Below, piece after piece: positions 1 through 11,500 of a stretch of DNA of 64,000 nt (positions are counted from its first letter, which is position 1; every line of letters starts with the position of its first letter). The position numbers and the translations under genes are program-made. The notes beneath the pieces were generated by a model, which searched no databases, had not been told where the DNA came from, and saw only the letters and a list, made by a program, of their open reading frames with translations. The DNA is from Trissonchulus latispiculum (Eukaryota > Nematoda > Enoplea > Enoplida > Ironidae), in contig JASAND010016262.1 in assembly GCA_030248195.1 (NCBI GenBank), positions 1 through 64,000 on the forward strand, read 5' to 3'.

Positions 1-168
1 TGTAGGGCGTCTGCCTTGAGGAGCTGGCCCCTCCTCCACGGTTGTAGTCATCACTCGAGGTGTCACTCCTGGCTCTAGGGCTGTGTATCCGGGGATGAGC
101 ACCGGCACCCTAGACCCTGACAAGGGTAGGAGAATTCTCCGGGGGTTACCTTTACCTTTACCTTTTGT
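1..168 (+). repeat. SINE family A copy, 3' half, cut by window start
   Basis: This stretch contains the blocks GAGGAGCTGG, CACGGTTGTA, GTGTATCCGG and CACCCTAGACCCTGAC in order and ends in a TTACCTTTACCTTT tail. The same blocks in the same order occur at 11705-11842 (plus) and, on the minus strand, at 17526-17895 and 17932-18125. The 17.5-17.9 kb copy also has a tRNA-Leu-like head, so this is the tail half of a tRNA-derived SINE. The name 'family A' is mine. Confidence 0.7.
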
Positions 169-286
169 TCTATGACTTGGTTGACTATATATTACGTAAT
201 TATTGAGGGAATTTTTTAAAGTTTCTTCCATAAAGCTTTAACATTTTTGCTTAAGTTTTACTGAGAACCTTAAAAATGAAATAGGA

Positions 287-984
287 CAAGAGTAAAAATG
301 CTCCGATGGAGCATGAAAAATGCAATATGGGTGACACTGGGTTGTAAATAGACAGAGGACTAGGTTTTAAAACGTTAATATGGGAGGGCAGGTTGTAAAT
401 GCCAGGAGGACTAGGTTAAAGCGCACTAATATGGACCAGCTTCGCTGAACAACCCATATTCGCGGTCGCTCATGCTCCACTCCACATGACATACGAGTAA
501 GATCTGCATTCTTCAGCTTTCAAAGCAAGCGGGACGATTTTGAAATATTAAAGCTTATTCCAAATAAACAATGCAGTTCTGGGGTAGAAAGGTGTTCAAG
601 GTGTTTTTTCTGCAGCGTCAGTGCAGAATCTTGTATTAAGTTGATGCGAAAAGCAGTAGGCATTATGTACGTGTATTATTAAGTTGTGTAATAAAGGAGC
701 ACGACCAAATATACTTGCAGGCCGTGTTGACAAATCGTACAATTTTTCGAAGAACTGCCAATATCAACCGCAAGCAGCAGCCACTAGAAACTCTGGACAG
801 TTTTCGCGAATATGGGTTGTTCAGCGAAGCTGGTCCATATTAGTGCGCTTTTAACCTAGTCCTCCTGGCATTTACAACCTACCCCTCCCATATTAACGTT
901 TTAAAACCTAGTCCTCTGTCTATTTACAACCCAGTGTCACCCATATTGCATTTTTCATGCTCCATCGGAGCATTTTTATTCTTG
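287..984. mobile_element. Foldback element with CAAGAGTAAAAATGCTCC ends
   Basis: The first ~180 bases (from CAAGAGTAAAAATGCTCC) reappear as reverse complement in the last ~180 (ending GGAGCATTTTTATTCTTG). Each arm carries two related blocks around GGTTGTAAAT and AGGACTAGGTT. There is no coding capacity. A second copy with the same outer ends but a diverged interior lies at 29619-30399. I see no convincing target duplication here. It lies in intronic or 5' sequence of the CCDC28-like gene. Confidence 0.8.
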
Positions 985-1138
985 TTGCTTAATCTTGTTG
1001 CTATTTTATTTGCCAAAATTTGAGAAAGTAGCTGTTTTCGTCAATTTTAGCGACACTTTTCAAAATACGAATTTACAGGAATAAGTTAGAGCAAGATAGT
1101 TTACATCATCGGAATCAGCAAGTCATGGGCTTTTAAAT

Positions 1139-1250
1139 TTTTGGAAATTTGGCTATATTTGGCAAAAATTTAGGCCCCCAAAACATGCAGGGAGGGGACG
1201 ATTTCGGGGGGAGGTATTTTCGCCCTCCCCCCCCCCCCTGTAAAAAATAT
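1139..1250. repeat. Fragment of CAGGGTATTTTTTA hAT-type family
   Basis: The segment has the same string of motifs (TTTGGCAAAAATTT, GGGCGATTTCGGGGGG-like block, CTGTAAAAAATA end) as the right half of the intact element at 9174-9854. It appears to be an isolated end fragment without its left terminus. Confidence 0.5.
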
Positions 1251-1340
1251 TCTGCTTAGTATACTGTTTTACTTGCTTGAAGCTAAATTTGCCTTCTTTT
1301 TCTGTCCTTTTGATTCAGTATGTGTCTGTGCTTGTTTTAG

Positions 1341-3321
1341 TGGGAAGTGATACAATCGATAGAATGCGCGACATTCGAGAGCAGCAGGAACGTTTGGCCA
1401 AGCTTCACTTTGAACTGTACACTGAACAGGAACGATTAGGGTAGCATACTCCGCCATTTGCTACTACTTCATGTTATAACTTTAACAAAAATTGTAATTG
1501 TATAAACAATCAACTGTTTCTAAAGTATAAAACCTACCAAACATCTCTGGGTATATATATAATTTTACAACCTACTGCTAATTTTTGTAGTTTTTTTTAT
1601 GTAAAAATTCTGACTTTGAGTTTTCTGATGAATTTCTGTTTCATTTTATTTCAGAGTGCAGAGTGAGGAAGCGAGACAGTTGGCGGATGAAAATTTGAAG
1701 AAATTAACTGATGGGGTAAACGATCGTTTGCTTGGTTTACTTGGCTTCAAAATGTTTCCGAAAATTAAGTTATTTTGAGCTATTTTTTTCTGGGTAAATT
1801 TGGTGCCGAGCGGGTCATCCAATTGATGTTTTGTATGCTATTTTCATGCGTTCGGTACTACGCGAATGCTGTGGGAATGATGCGCTAGGGGACTTGGTTC
1901 CGACCTGTAAATTAGGGGGGTCCTACATTTCGAAGATTTATTCTTCAAAAAAGCATTATATATTGTATCTACAGTTTTTGTTAATTACTAATTTTGTCAA
2001 CCCTATCTGTGTCAGTCTACACTGTTATTTTTGTTGTTTTCATTTTGATTGATATTCTGTATCGTTCTGTGTATCCCGTCTCTTCATTGTTTTAGCTAAA
2101 GGAACTCAACAACGCAATGTAAGCATATTACTTGTACGAATACTGATTTTTATCTTGAAGATTTTCTGGAAAAAGCCACTTTTGTCTAAAATAAAATTAA
2201 GCAGCATTGTGGCTGACTGATTGCCCATAAAATTCTAGCTCAGTTGTCCTCGATAGTAGGAACTTGTGTGGGTTGCTTCATTTTTAAACTAGAAGGGGCT
2301 GGGCTGCATTTTTAACAGAATAAATTCGATAAGCGAGGTTAAGGTTGTTGTAAAAATAGATAATTAAAACTGAAAGAACGAACGAAATCTGTAAGATGTG
2401 TCGCTGCAGCCTGCATCTCTGACCCGAAAAAGTCAGGCCTGAGTTGGGCATTGAACTCAGGCGCGTAGCCAGGGGGGGGGGGGGAATAGGGGGAATTCCC
2501 CCCCGAAATGGTGTTGCCCCCCAGAAATTTTTTCCTGCCACGTGTGTAAACGCCTATTTTTCAAAAAATTTTCGCGCTTTCGGCGCGAAATATGTGTATT
2601 ATACCATTATAATACGTGTTTCGCACTAAAAAATGAGTACAAATTACCCTATTTGGTCTACTTTGACCACCTTCTGCATTATTTAGGTGCATAAACAAGC
2701 ACTGCGCCTTAAATATAATTGTAATTTCAACGAATGCTCTGTAAAAATTCCACGAAGGTCACGAAATAGAAAAATTTCTCAGCTTCTGGGGGGCGTCCCG
2801 GAAAAATTTTGCATTCCCCCCCCCCGAAATTTTTTCTGGCTACGCTAGTGATTGAACTCACAACCTTTGGCGATCTGGGCCAACGCTCTACCTATTGATC
2901 CAGCCAAGCTTACGTTTGAATTCGTTCCTCTTGTTTGTTTATTTGCCAGCTCAACCCCTGCAGGATGATCCTGACAAAATTTAACTGTGGAATGAAGAAG
3001 ATACAGCCAATTTTACGGCAATAAACAAAATGTAGTTCAGACAGGTTTGAGTACCGCCTAACGTAGTCGACGTTTAAACTTCTACCAACCGTTGAGATAC
3101 CCCTGACACATTACAATAGTCCAGTATCCAGAGGATAAACTAAAGTATGGTCTGAATTTACAGGGGCGTATCCAGGATTTTAAAAAGGATAAGGTCCCCA
3201 AACTGAAAAGGGGTGAGTCTGCTCTGTTTCTTGTCGCATCTTAGATTCCATTATGTCACTTCTGTTTTCTGTCATATTTTGTTTCAGACGCGAACTGTGC
3301 CAGAAAGAGAGTGCTCAATAA
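1341..3321 (+). CDS. CCDC28A/B-like coiled-coil protein, last four coding exons (partial)
   Basis: Exons are 1341-1440, 1655-1715, 2096-2118 and 3288-3321. All have AG acceptors and GT donors and join in frame. The encoded C-terminus runs IDRMRDIREQQERLAKLHFELY, then SEEARQLADENLKKL, LKELNNA and IRELCQKESAQ-stop. This order matches the C-terminal half of vertebrate CCDC28A/B: a (M/I)xHVRxMQEKLARLxxELY helix, then a second helix ending LEELNSSIQKL. CCDC28B is known as a modifier of Bardet-Biedl ciliopathy that binds BBS proteins; a role here is inferred from the family only. The third exon is just 23 nt. The stop codon TAA lies inside the polyadenylation signal AATAAA at 3317-3322. The conserved upstream part of the family (FLTDVxxVxxME...FHSGKLQAFG in vertebrates) is not in this window, so the gene starts to the left. 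Confidence 0.85.
2371..2908 (-). repeat. tRNA-derived SINE (family B), split by an insertion
   Basis: Read on the minus strand, the copy starts with a tRNA-like head (GGTAGAGCGTTGGCC A-box region, GGTTGTGAGTTCAAT B-box region). It continues with CTCAGG-CCTGA-CTTTTTCGGGTC and ends TTCGTTCGTTCTTTC. The copy at 54236-54367 has the same head and tail without a break. Here a 391-bp element (2460-2850) interrupts the SINE just after the B box. Confidence 0.75.
2460..2850. mobile_element. Non-autonomous DNA element with GCGTAGCCAG ends inside the SINE
   Basis: The left end is GGCGCGTAGCCAGGGGGG and the right end (reverse complement) is CACTAGCGTAGCCAGAAA. Both are flanked by ATTGAACTCA (2450-2459 and 2851-2860), a target duplication of about 8-10 bp. 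The interior is G/C-homopolymer rich and non-coding. Ends of the GCGTAGCCAGGGGG type are common in hAT-like MITEs. Confidence 0.75.
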
Positions 3322-3322
3322 A
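3317..3322 (+). terminator. Poly(A) signal AATAAA overlapping the CCDC28-like stop
   Basis: The hexamer AATAAA spans CAA-TAA-A, so it includes the stop codon. The 3' UTR would therefore be very short unless a later signal is used. Confidence 0.55.
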
Positions 3323-6300
3323 ATGCGCCATCTTTGCATTCCTATCATCAATTTCTGTTCAACTGTATTGGAATCGAGCTGAAGCTATAAAGGCTAAATT
3401 TCGGCTGTCCTGAAATGCCTACCTTGCCGGCTATGAGTGTTGAAGCACGCTTATATGTAAATGCTGTCTTGGAGCGCAACAGAATAATATGATGCATTGT
3501 TTTGAATGAACACAGCCAAATTTTCGTTTTAAAACTTATCCATGCACAGGATTGCTGAAGGTATCCGTTTTGTCCAAAAGTCGAGAGTTGTTCGCCAGTA
3601 TGTACTCGAGCGACGAGAACTGTCCTGTGTGGTAGTGTAGTGGTGCTATACTATGATAGAAATGGGTGACGTGTTAGGTCCTGGATCACATCTTTTTATC
3701 CCAACAGCCGTCTTAAGGATATTTTGGGCGAAACGTCCTGACCCCAAATTTAACAGCTCCCATGGCAAGAAAGGGCCATTCCATCTAACCGTACAGGTGA
3801 ACAGGCTGGTAATCTTGGATTTTTAAAACAGATTTCAGTGGCAATTTCCAGGATTCTATACCAGTCCATCAAATGATTGTTTATGTCTAGTGTTTGTGTT
3901 GCGTACCTTTTCTATTGTGTTTGTTAGGGGGCAGGGGGTGTTATTTTTTACTATACTGTGTTACAGTGTAGTTTGTTTTGTTTATGTGCAAATAGACGTC
4001 ATCACGTCTGCGCGCTCTCTGTCTCGTTGCATCGTTAATTTTGCCTTTTAGGTCTTGGTTGGTTGTTTGGAAAAACATTGCTTGTGTATGTCTGTTGTCA
4101 AACTTACGTGAGAGAATTGACTTAAACTGCCTACTAAATTGGACTAAGACTAAATGATAGGAAGAGTACGACACCGTTACTTGTTTAGTGTAATTGCCTG
4201 GTGTGCTGCCCAGCACAGTAAGGCCGAAATTTCGGGGGGGGGGGGGGAGGTTCGCAGTTGTTGCTAGACTTGTGTTTATTTGCGTTTGAACTATAACGTA
4301 TCTGATTGGCTAATCGCATGCTTAATATGTTAAAGTTTTATGTATATATTATTCCCCCGTCCGTGAGCGACTAGCGTTGTCAACTTTGAACTTGTACTGA
4401 ACTTCCTGTGATTACATTCAATTTAGAGATTTGGCGTCCGGTTCATTCTTGTTCAAACGCATATAAACACTTAACAATAATGTTAACTTTATTGGATAAT
4501 TTTGTTTGAATGTTTAGTGTGCTCTGGATTGTTTGGAAAGTTCAGAGAGCTTGTAGTTTTTCTTTACCTGTTCATGATATATTATTCCTGCCATTCATTA
4601 TCCAGTACTGTTGTGCATTTTATTATCTTTGTTTCTATGGATTTGTGATGTGTCTGTAATTAATTGTATTGCTCAAATTTTTATTAAGTAAAAGGCTGGC
4701 TTTTAGTCTAGTGGTATGATTACGGCTTAATCTAGTTACACACTGAACGCGTTTATTAACTGTCTGGATAATGAATACAACAATTGTAATACAATAGTTT
4801 GAAATATGGGTAGGACAGGGCCCTACTTCATAAAACTTAATTGCGAGTCAGTAAAATGTTACAAGAGCCCGATTCACGATGGAGTGCTTAGACCATGTCA
4901 AGATAGAAGTTTGAACCCCCATCAAAAAAAGGTTCTCAATTTTTTCAGGCGTTTGTATCCAGGACTTTGATTTGTATGTGACTACGTTGCGGATCCTTTC
5001 CTTCAACAGGTACTTCAGCGGACAGTATGTTTGTGCTTTTGCCCTCAGGAGAGTGTTTCTTATTCAGGAGACTAAAGGCACATGTTTCTCGATGACAAAG
5101 CACAGGTAGAGATTTCCAAAACTAAATAACCAACACTTCAAAAGGTTTTAAGATTAGCGCATTCAATTGCAAATCTTTAGTTACAAAATATTTCTGTGTA
5201 GTTACATAATTTTAACCAACTCTTGACATAGGATTATCTGTAGGAGTTTAATACAAAAGAACAATGATCATTCACGATCATCATCATCACGAAGCACTGT
5301 GCTTTCTCGGCCATGTGAACTATCAAATCACAAAGCACTCCATCGTCAACTGGGCTTAACTGTCTGTAGCTGCGTTTTTACAGTTTCACTAAATTCCAAC
5401 TTCAGACGGCAATTGTTTTATGAAGAGGCTTCTGCTGGTCTCTTCTTTTTCAGAGTTCCCAGTGTAATTGCCGAGATGCCGTTCCATCCCAGCCGTATTT
5501 ATTAGCCGATAAAACTGGTCAATAAAATCTGCTTTTGTCGTTGACTGCTGTTTTTTCATTAAAAATTTATTCCTAATTTAGTAATGTTTACTAATAATAA
5601 GAAAGGTGTAGGAAGTGCAACCTGGATTTTGAGATGACGGTCTCAGTGGCCGATATCAAAAATCTGTAGGCGGCCAATGTCCTATTTGGGGTAAATGAAG
5701 CCCCAAGGCCTAGCCCCATGTTATACAACATTTTCAGAGTTGTGTTACCATGGCTTGTCTTACCTTCGCTAGCCCTACTAATCAAGTAACAGTGAGAAGT
5801 TCAGGAAATCGCTCATAATAAGATCGACTGTCGTTATTTAAATGTTTAGTTCCGATCTTACTTTGAACGTCTGATTCCTTAGTCTATTCATTGTCGGAGT
5901 AATAGGGCATTAGGTAGCTGTAGCTGAGGTAGAAATCTGTGGTTGAGTTTGCTATGATGTAGTGAAGTCGATCAATAACCAACAAACTGGTTGGCTTTTA
6001 TTTGAGGATCCCCCACGAATCCCCATTTCTCCCCCCCCCAAACCCTCCTCGTTTAACTTCGCCCGGGCCTTTTCCACAATACCGGGTTCTGCTTAAGGTT
6101 CCTAGCATCCCATTTTCTGACCGGAAAGTTGCCTGCTATAATATCCAGAAGAAACCTAGCGATCTCAGACAGATTTTAGTAGTTTATGAATTCCTTTGGA
6201 GTATAAATTCTAATACGTAACTTGCAGCTTATTCAAACATTTTAATTTTGTCTGTTTGTTTTGGGCAAGTATGCGTAAGATTTGGATAAAGTTTGATATT

Positions 6301-8087
6301 GGTGAAACAGAAATTCGAGAAACCAGTTCTTGGAAAAATGGAACAACCACGAGGGAGAATCATGTGCATATAATGGAGGATATCCATTGAAAGACAGGTT
6401 TCGTGTGCGCAAACAGTGCAGCATAGATTATATATGCTACGTAAATTAATACGTTGGGAGGGAACAAGTTCCTCCCCAAATTCATTTCATTCCTCCTACC
6501 AAAATTCGCCCACCCTCAAAATGTGGGTCCCCTTTTGCTATTAAATTTTGGCCTGAATGACTTACGCAGCGGCCAAACTTTCAAAAATTCACTTTCACAC
6601 TAAAAACTAGCTTTTTCGGAGAATGCAAACAGCTTATTTTCAGCCTATGTTTGGAAACTTTGAAAAATTTTCACCTCCCGGAAAATGTCTTCTCCCAAAG
6701 GGCTCTCCCCCAAGAAAATTTCCGTAGAACCCGAAATTGACGTTTCTCCGAAATTACCCTTTCCCTCAAACGCTAACTTTTGCCGAAAAATTCCCTGAAC
6801 ATGTTATTTGGCCCACAGGGGAAAAACTACCCCCTTCCTACCCACCGGAAAATCCCTGAAAATACCGATTTCTATTGCTACCCGAAACGAATAACAGGTG
6901 TGAAGTGTTTTGTTTGTGCCCCGACAGAAATAAATTTTTAATTTAGTGTATAACACACGTGTTTATTGTTTTGTGTATTTAGATCTGAAGTCTTTTTGCT
7001 TCAGTGTTTGATTTGATGCATATTGCATAATTAGTCCGACGGACAGGGAAGGAAGAGAATTGCCATGTGATTAGCAATTGGTTGAAATCAGTCATCTGCA
7101 ATCAAAATCCAGTTGATTGGACGCTGTGTGATCCCATTGCCTGTATTCAGGCTTTATGTACGTACGTATGTTAGGGTTGAAACTTTTGCATACTTGTGGA
7201 CATTAGTCTCAAGGGGGTCGACGGGTCCAGACCCTCCTTTTTTGAAGAAAAATTGAAATTTATACCCCATATTAGGCCATTTTTGGGAAAATTTGAGTCT
7301 GTCTACCCCAAGATTGTCGGAGCCTCCTTTTTCAAAACCCTGGAATCGGTCCCTGAAGCAGTTTGACATGACAGTATCAAGTTCATCTGCACATAACTAA
7401 CCGATTACGAATCTGCAATTATATACATGTGAATGCAATGCAATTCAGAAATTTCGTTTTGATTGCGACATTACGTAATTGTCATAATTTTTTGTTTTTT
7501 AGAGGTGCTTCTATGAAAATAAAAATCCTGATAGATTTTTGCAAGATACGTACATTGCTGTTTTTCTTCTTTCAGATTACTGCATTGCAAAGACCTGTTA
7601 GCCTATTTCCCCAACGTTTGGGAGAGAATGATTGGCTGCCGCGTTTTGGATCTTTCAAATCAGAACTAAGCTTGCTTATATATACCACGCCCAATAGAAG
7701 ATCTATCTTTATTTTAATCATTAGTATATACTTGCTGCTAAAGCTATTCATTGTTTTTTATCAGATCTATATTGATTGGCAGCTGTTGCTGTGATATATT
7801 CAGAACTTAGACCATTTTCGGGGTTACCCCCCCCCCGACCGCGTCCTTTGGAAACACCACTAAGTTGGTTGTCACTAAGGCTGCCGCATCATATTTTTAT
7901 TCATTCCGAAAGCATTTTTGAGCTTCCTGATACTGGTTTTAACTTGGTCTTTTTTGAGGGCCTGTACCCTTACCACCCCCTCGCCTCAACGTTATATTAC
8001 CTTTTTTGGCCATTAATTTAAACACCAGACTTCTGGGATTTTTTTCCATTCATGATAGTTCTACCTTTACCCTCCCACTGCCACTAA
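3323..8087. other. Intergenic region between CCDC28-like gene and Roquin
   Basis: I find no coding exon here. The open frames (for example 7429-7794) are low complexity and match no family I know. Visible items are a half DNA-transposon end CAGGGGCGTATCCAGGATTTT near 3163, a G run at 4235-4247, C-rich degenerate repeat sequence at about 6010-6880, and a GGGTCGACGGGTCC...GGTCCCTGA pair near 7205-7360. The Roquin promoter and 5' UTR must lie at the right edge, but no TATA box or initiator is convincing. Confidence 0.5.
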
Positions 8088-8529
8088 ATGCCACTAAATC
8101 CGCCCACCTGGAGCGATATTCTGTCCTGTGCTGTGTGTGTCAAATCCTTTGATCATGCCGCCAGGGCTCCCGTTAGTCTGCTGTGCGGTCACGTGCTCTG
8201 TCGTCAGTGTCTGCAGAAACTTCACTCCCAGGAATGCCCGTTTGATCGCTGCCCCCTGGGCCTACCTGGTCGGGAGCTGCCCCCCAATTTTGCCGTTCTG
8301 GATATCGTGTATGGGCCTCCGCCCACCCGACACGCCGGGCCCCCGAAATCGTCTTCGAGCAGCGACGTGTCGTCTGCTGTGCAGGCGGCCCTGAAAAGTC
8401 TGGAAAAGGAGTGGTCTAGACGGCTGGAGGAGCGATTTGAGGATGAGGAAACGGCTGCCCTCTACTTTGAGGCGGAGTCGGTGCTGAGAGAACTGGCCAG
8501 CTATCTGCAGAAATCGCCCTCGGAGAAAG
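8088..8529 (+). CDS. RC3H: Roquin exon 1: RING finger and start of HEPN
   Basis: The exon encodes residues 1-147. The RING ligands are visible as CAVC, then CGHVLCRQC, then CPFD. As in known Roquins, the last metal ligand is Asp (CPFD) rather than Cys. After the RING there is a Pro/Ser linker, then a charged helix with LRELASYLQ that aligns with the ELALYLKPL helix of vertebrate Roquin. The donor is AAAG|GTGTGG, and reading through it reaches a stop at 8546. Confidence 0.95.
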
Positions 8530-11500
8530 GTGTGGCCTGCCTCTAGTTTGTTTTGGTTTTTTATGTTTATGTAACTTTTGTGGGTCGTCTTCGTGGTCAG
8601 GTATGAATAACTGGATTTGCCTGCCAGCCTGCCTTTTTAATTTCCTGTTTGGTTTCAAACAGAGAGATTCCTAATTAATTAATTATGCAATTAATAATTT
8701 TTAGCCATTAACAATTGATAATTATGCAATTTTATTAATTTCCCGCTTTTTAGGCGCCGGCGTCTGGAGCTCTAGTCTCAGTCGATCCCTGCAACGAAAA
8801 CTGGTAGCCATCATTACCCAAGGCCTCTGGGGGGACGAGGCGCCTTCTGGGGCTGGGGGCGAGGTGGACGGGGGACCACCTGGGGGTGGGGGTGGCGCCG
8901 GTGAGACGGGTCTGTCGAAAATGTGTCGTGCGGCGCGGGCTCTGGGAGAACGTTGCCTGAGCGAAATCCTGCTGATCCAGCAGAATCCCTCTCATCTGAC
9001 GGCAAATCTGTGGGCTGCTGTGCGAGCTCGTGGTTGCCAGTTTTTGGGGCCAGGTAATGGCACTATATGCTGTTGTCTAATGGCAGTATATACTACTTTT
9101 GTTAGTGACGACTGCACTTTCTGCTTTTAAGCGATGTCGTCTGCGCCAGTTTTTTTAAGATTTTTTTCAGACCCAGGGTATTTTTTAGGGATTTTTTTCC
9201 GGGGGGGGAGCTTCCCGGGGGGGGGGCTCCCGGGCCCGCGGGGGAAGGGAGAAATTTTCGGGGGAAGATTTTTTGCAAAAATAAGCATTTTTGAAAAAAT
9301 ATTTGAAAATTGGCCTATTTTGGCAAAAATTTGGGCCTCCAAAAAGTCCCCGGGGGAAGCAAAAATCCCGGGAGGGGGCGATTTCGGGGGGAAGGCATTT
9401 TCGGGGGGGGGGGGAAGGTCATTTCAGAGGGGAACCCTCCCGCCGCCGCCGCCCCCCCCTGTCTGGCATTTTTTAGGGTTTTGAAAATGGGAAGGGAGGG
9501 GGAAGTGGGGGGGGGCTTCCGGAAAGTGGGGGGGGGGAGCGAGCCAAGGTATAAAATACCAAAATTTTTAGCGAAAAATTAGCAGTTTTTTAGGTAAAAA
9601 CACAAAAAAATCGCTGTTTTTAAGCTTAAAATTAACTTATAAATCCATAAATTAACTAAAAATTCAGAAAATTTTTGAAAATTTGACCTCAAAAACTTAA
9701 TTTTTTAACACTTTTGGGCGACCCCCAAAAAAGTGGGGGGGGGGCTTGCCGAAAAGTAGGGGGGATGAAAGTGGGGGTGGCTGCCAAAAGTGGGGGGGCT
9801 TTCGAGAAGTGGGGCCCCCCACTAAAAAAATGAGAGCCTGTAAAAAATACCCTGTTCAGACCAGGGGCATCTAATCCTCAGGGACAGTAGAACCAAGAGT
9901 TCATAATTCTATAATATATTAGAAGAAGAGAAAGCCACTAGAGGGCTCCTCTTCTTGGCATTGCGTAACGGTGCTCCGACCACAATACGCGAATGTTCCC
10001 CCGTTTGTGGGGGGTCGACAGGTATACCCCCCTCCGTTTGGTGGGGGGGGGGTAGCCGAAAGGGGTCCCCGTTTGGGGGGGGGGTTGGCTGAAAGAGGTC
10101 CCCGTTTGGGCGGGGGTCGTTCAAGCAGGCTACGTTGGGCTCATTCTGATTGGCTTTTGGCGACCCCCCCCTCCAAACGGGGACCACTTTCAGCGCCCCC
10201 CCAAACGGGGACCCATTTTAGAATAGAACAAAAACTACCGTAATCATCTGCTCTACCTCCCCACCAAACGGAGGGGGGGTTTCTGCAATCTGATTGGCTG
10301 TTGGCTACCCCCCCCCCCCTCCAAGCGGGGACCTCTTCTCGGCTACCCCCCCCCCCAAACGGGGGAACATTCGCGTATTGTGGTCGGAGCACCGTTACGC
10401 AATGCCAAGAAGAGAAGCCCTCTAGTGGCCTACTCTTCTTCTAAATAATAGTGGAATTATGCACTCTTGGTAGAACGTTTAGGGTGCTAATATTTTGTGA
10501 AAGGTCAGTATTAGGGAATAGGGGATTCAGCTTATTTAATAGATCCGGTTCAAAAGTATTAAAAACTTATTAATCCCAATTTTCTGATGTTTGCTTATTT
10601 CAGCAATGCAAGAAGAGGTCCTAAAACTGATCCTGCTAACGCTATCCAAGGGCGATCTTATCTCACGCAAAGTTCTGGTCATGTATGTGGTTCAGAGTTT
10701 GGAACGGGAGTATCCGCAGGCCTCCAAGACCAGTGTGGGTCATGTGGTACAGCTGCTCTATCGTGCCTCGTGTTTCAACGTATGTACATGCGTGCGTAGT
10801 ATGACACTCTTGTTCTTCTTAGACAACCAGGCAGAAGCTCCAGAGATTAGTTCTAGCTGAGTAAGAGCGCTCACAGCACCCATTGGCTCTCTCCTGTTTC
10901 GGATTAAGGTTTTGCTTCAGCTTTTGCGTCCTTTATTAACAGTTTGTAAGCCAGTTTAACCTTGTTTAAAGGATCAACTATGACATGCAAACCGTACTTG
11001 TTAATTTTCCTAATTTTAACTGAAATAAAATTATTTTTGGATAGTAAAATTAAATAGGTTCACAGTGGCATAGCTCCACCACCACCACGGAAAGGCTGTC
11101 ATCATTAGTGGAAGTTTTTTGACTGTTCTACAATTGGGTTTAGCTTTGTTTTATCTATTTTATTTTCCCAATTTTTGGTATACATTTTTTACAGGTATTC
11201 AAACGTGAAGGCGAGTCGTCCCTGATGCAATTGAAGGAGGAATTTCGAACGTATGAGGCGCTGCGGCGCGAACATGACACTCAGCTGGTTCAGATTGCCC
11301 AGGAAGCCGGTCTACGTATTTCGCCTGACCAGTGGTCAGCGCTACTCTATGGTGACCAACTGCACCGGTCGCATATGCAGTCTATAGTGGACAAGGTACG
11401 GATATATACTATACGTAACGGTTACGTTACAGGTATGTTACTAACTGGGGATTAATTGATTTAGAATTACATTCAGCGTTCAGCGTTGAATTATCTGCCA

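Noticed and set aside
7429..7794. 121-codon ORF upstream of Roquin
   Set aside because: Hydrophobic low-complexity translation of T-rich DNA, no homology, no splice or promoter support.
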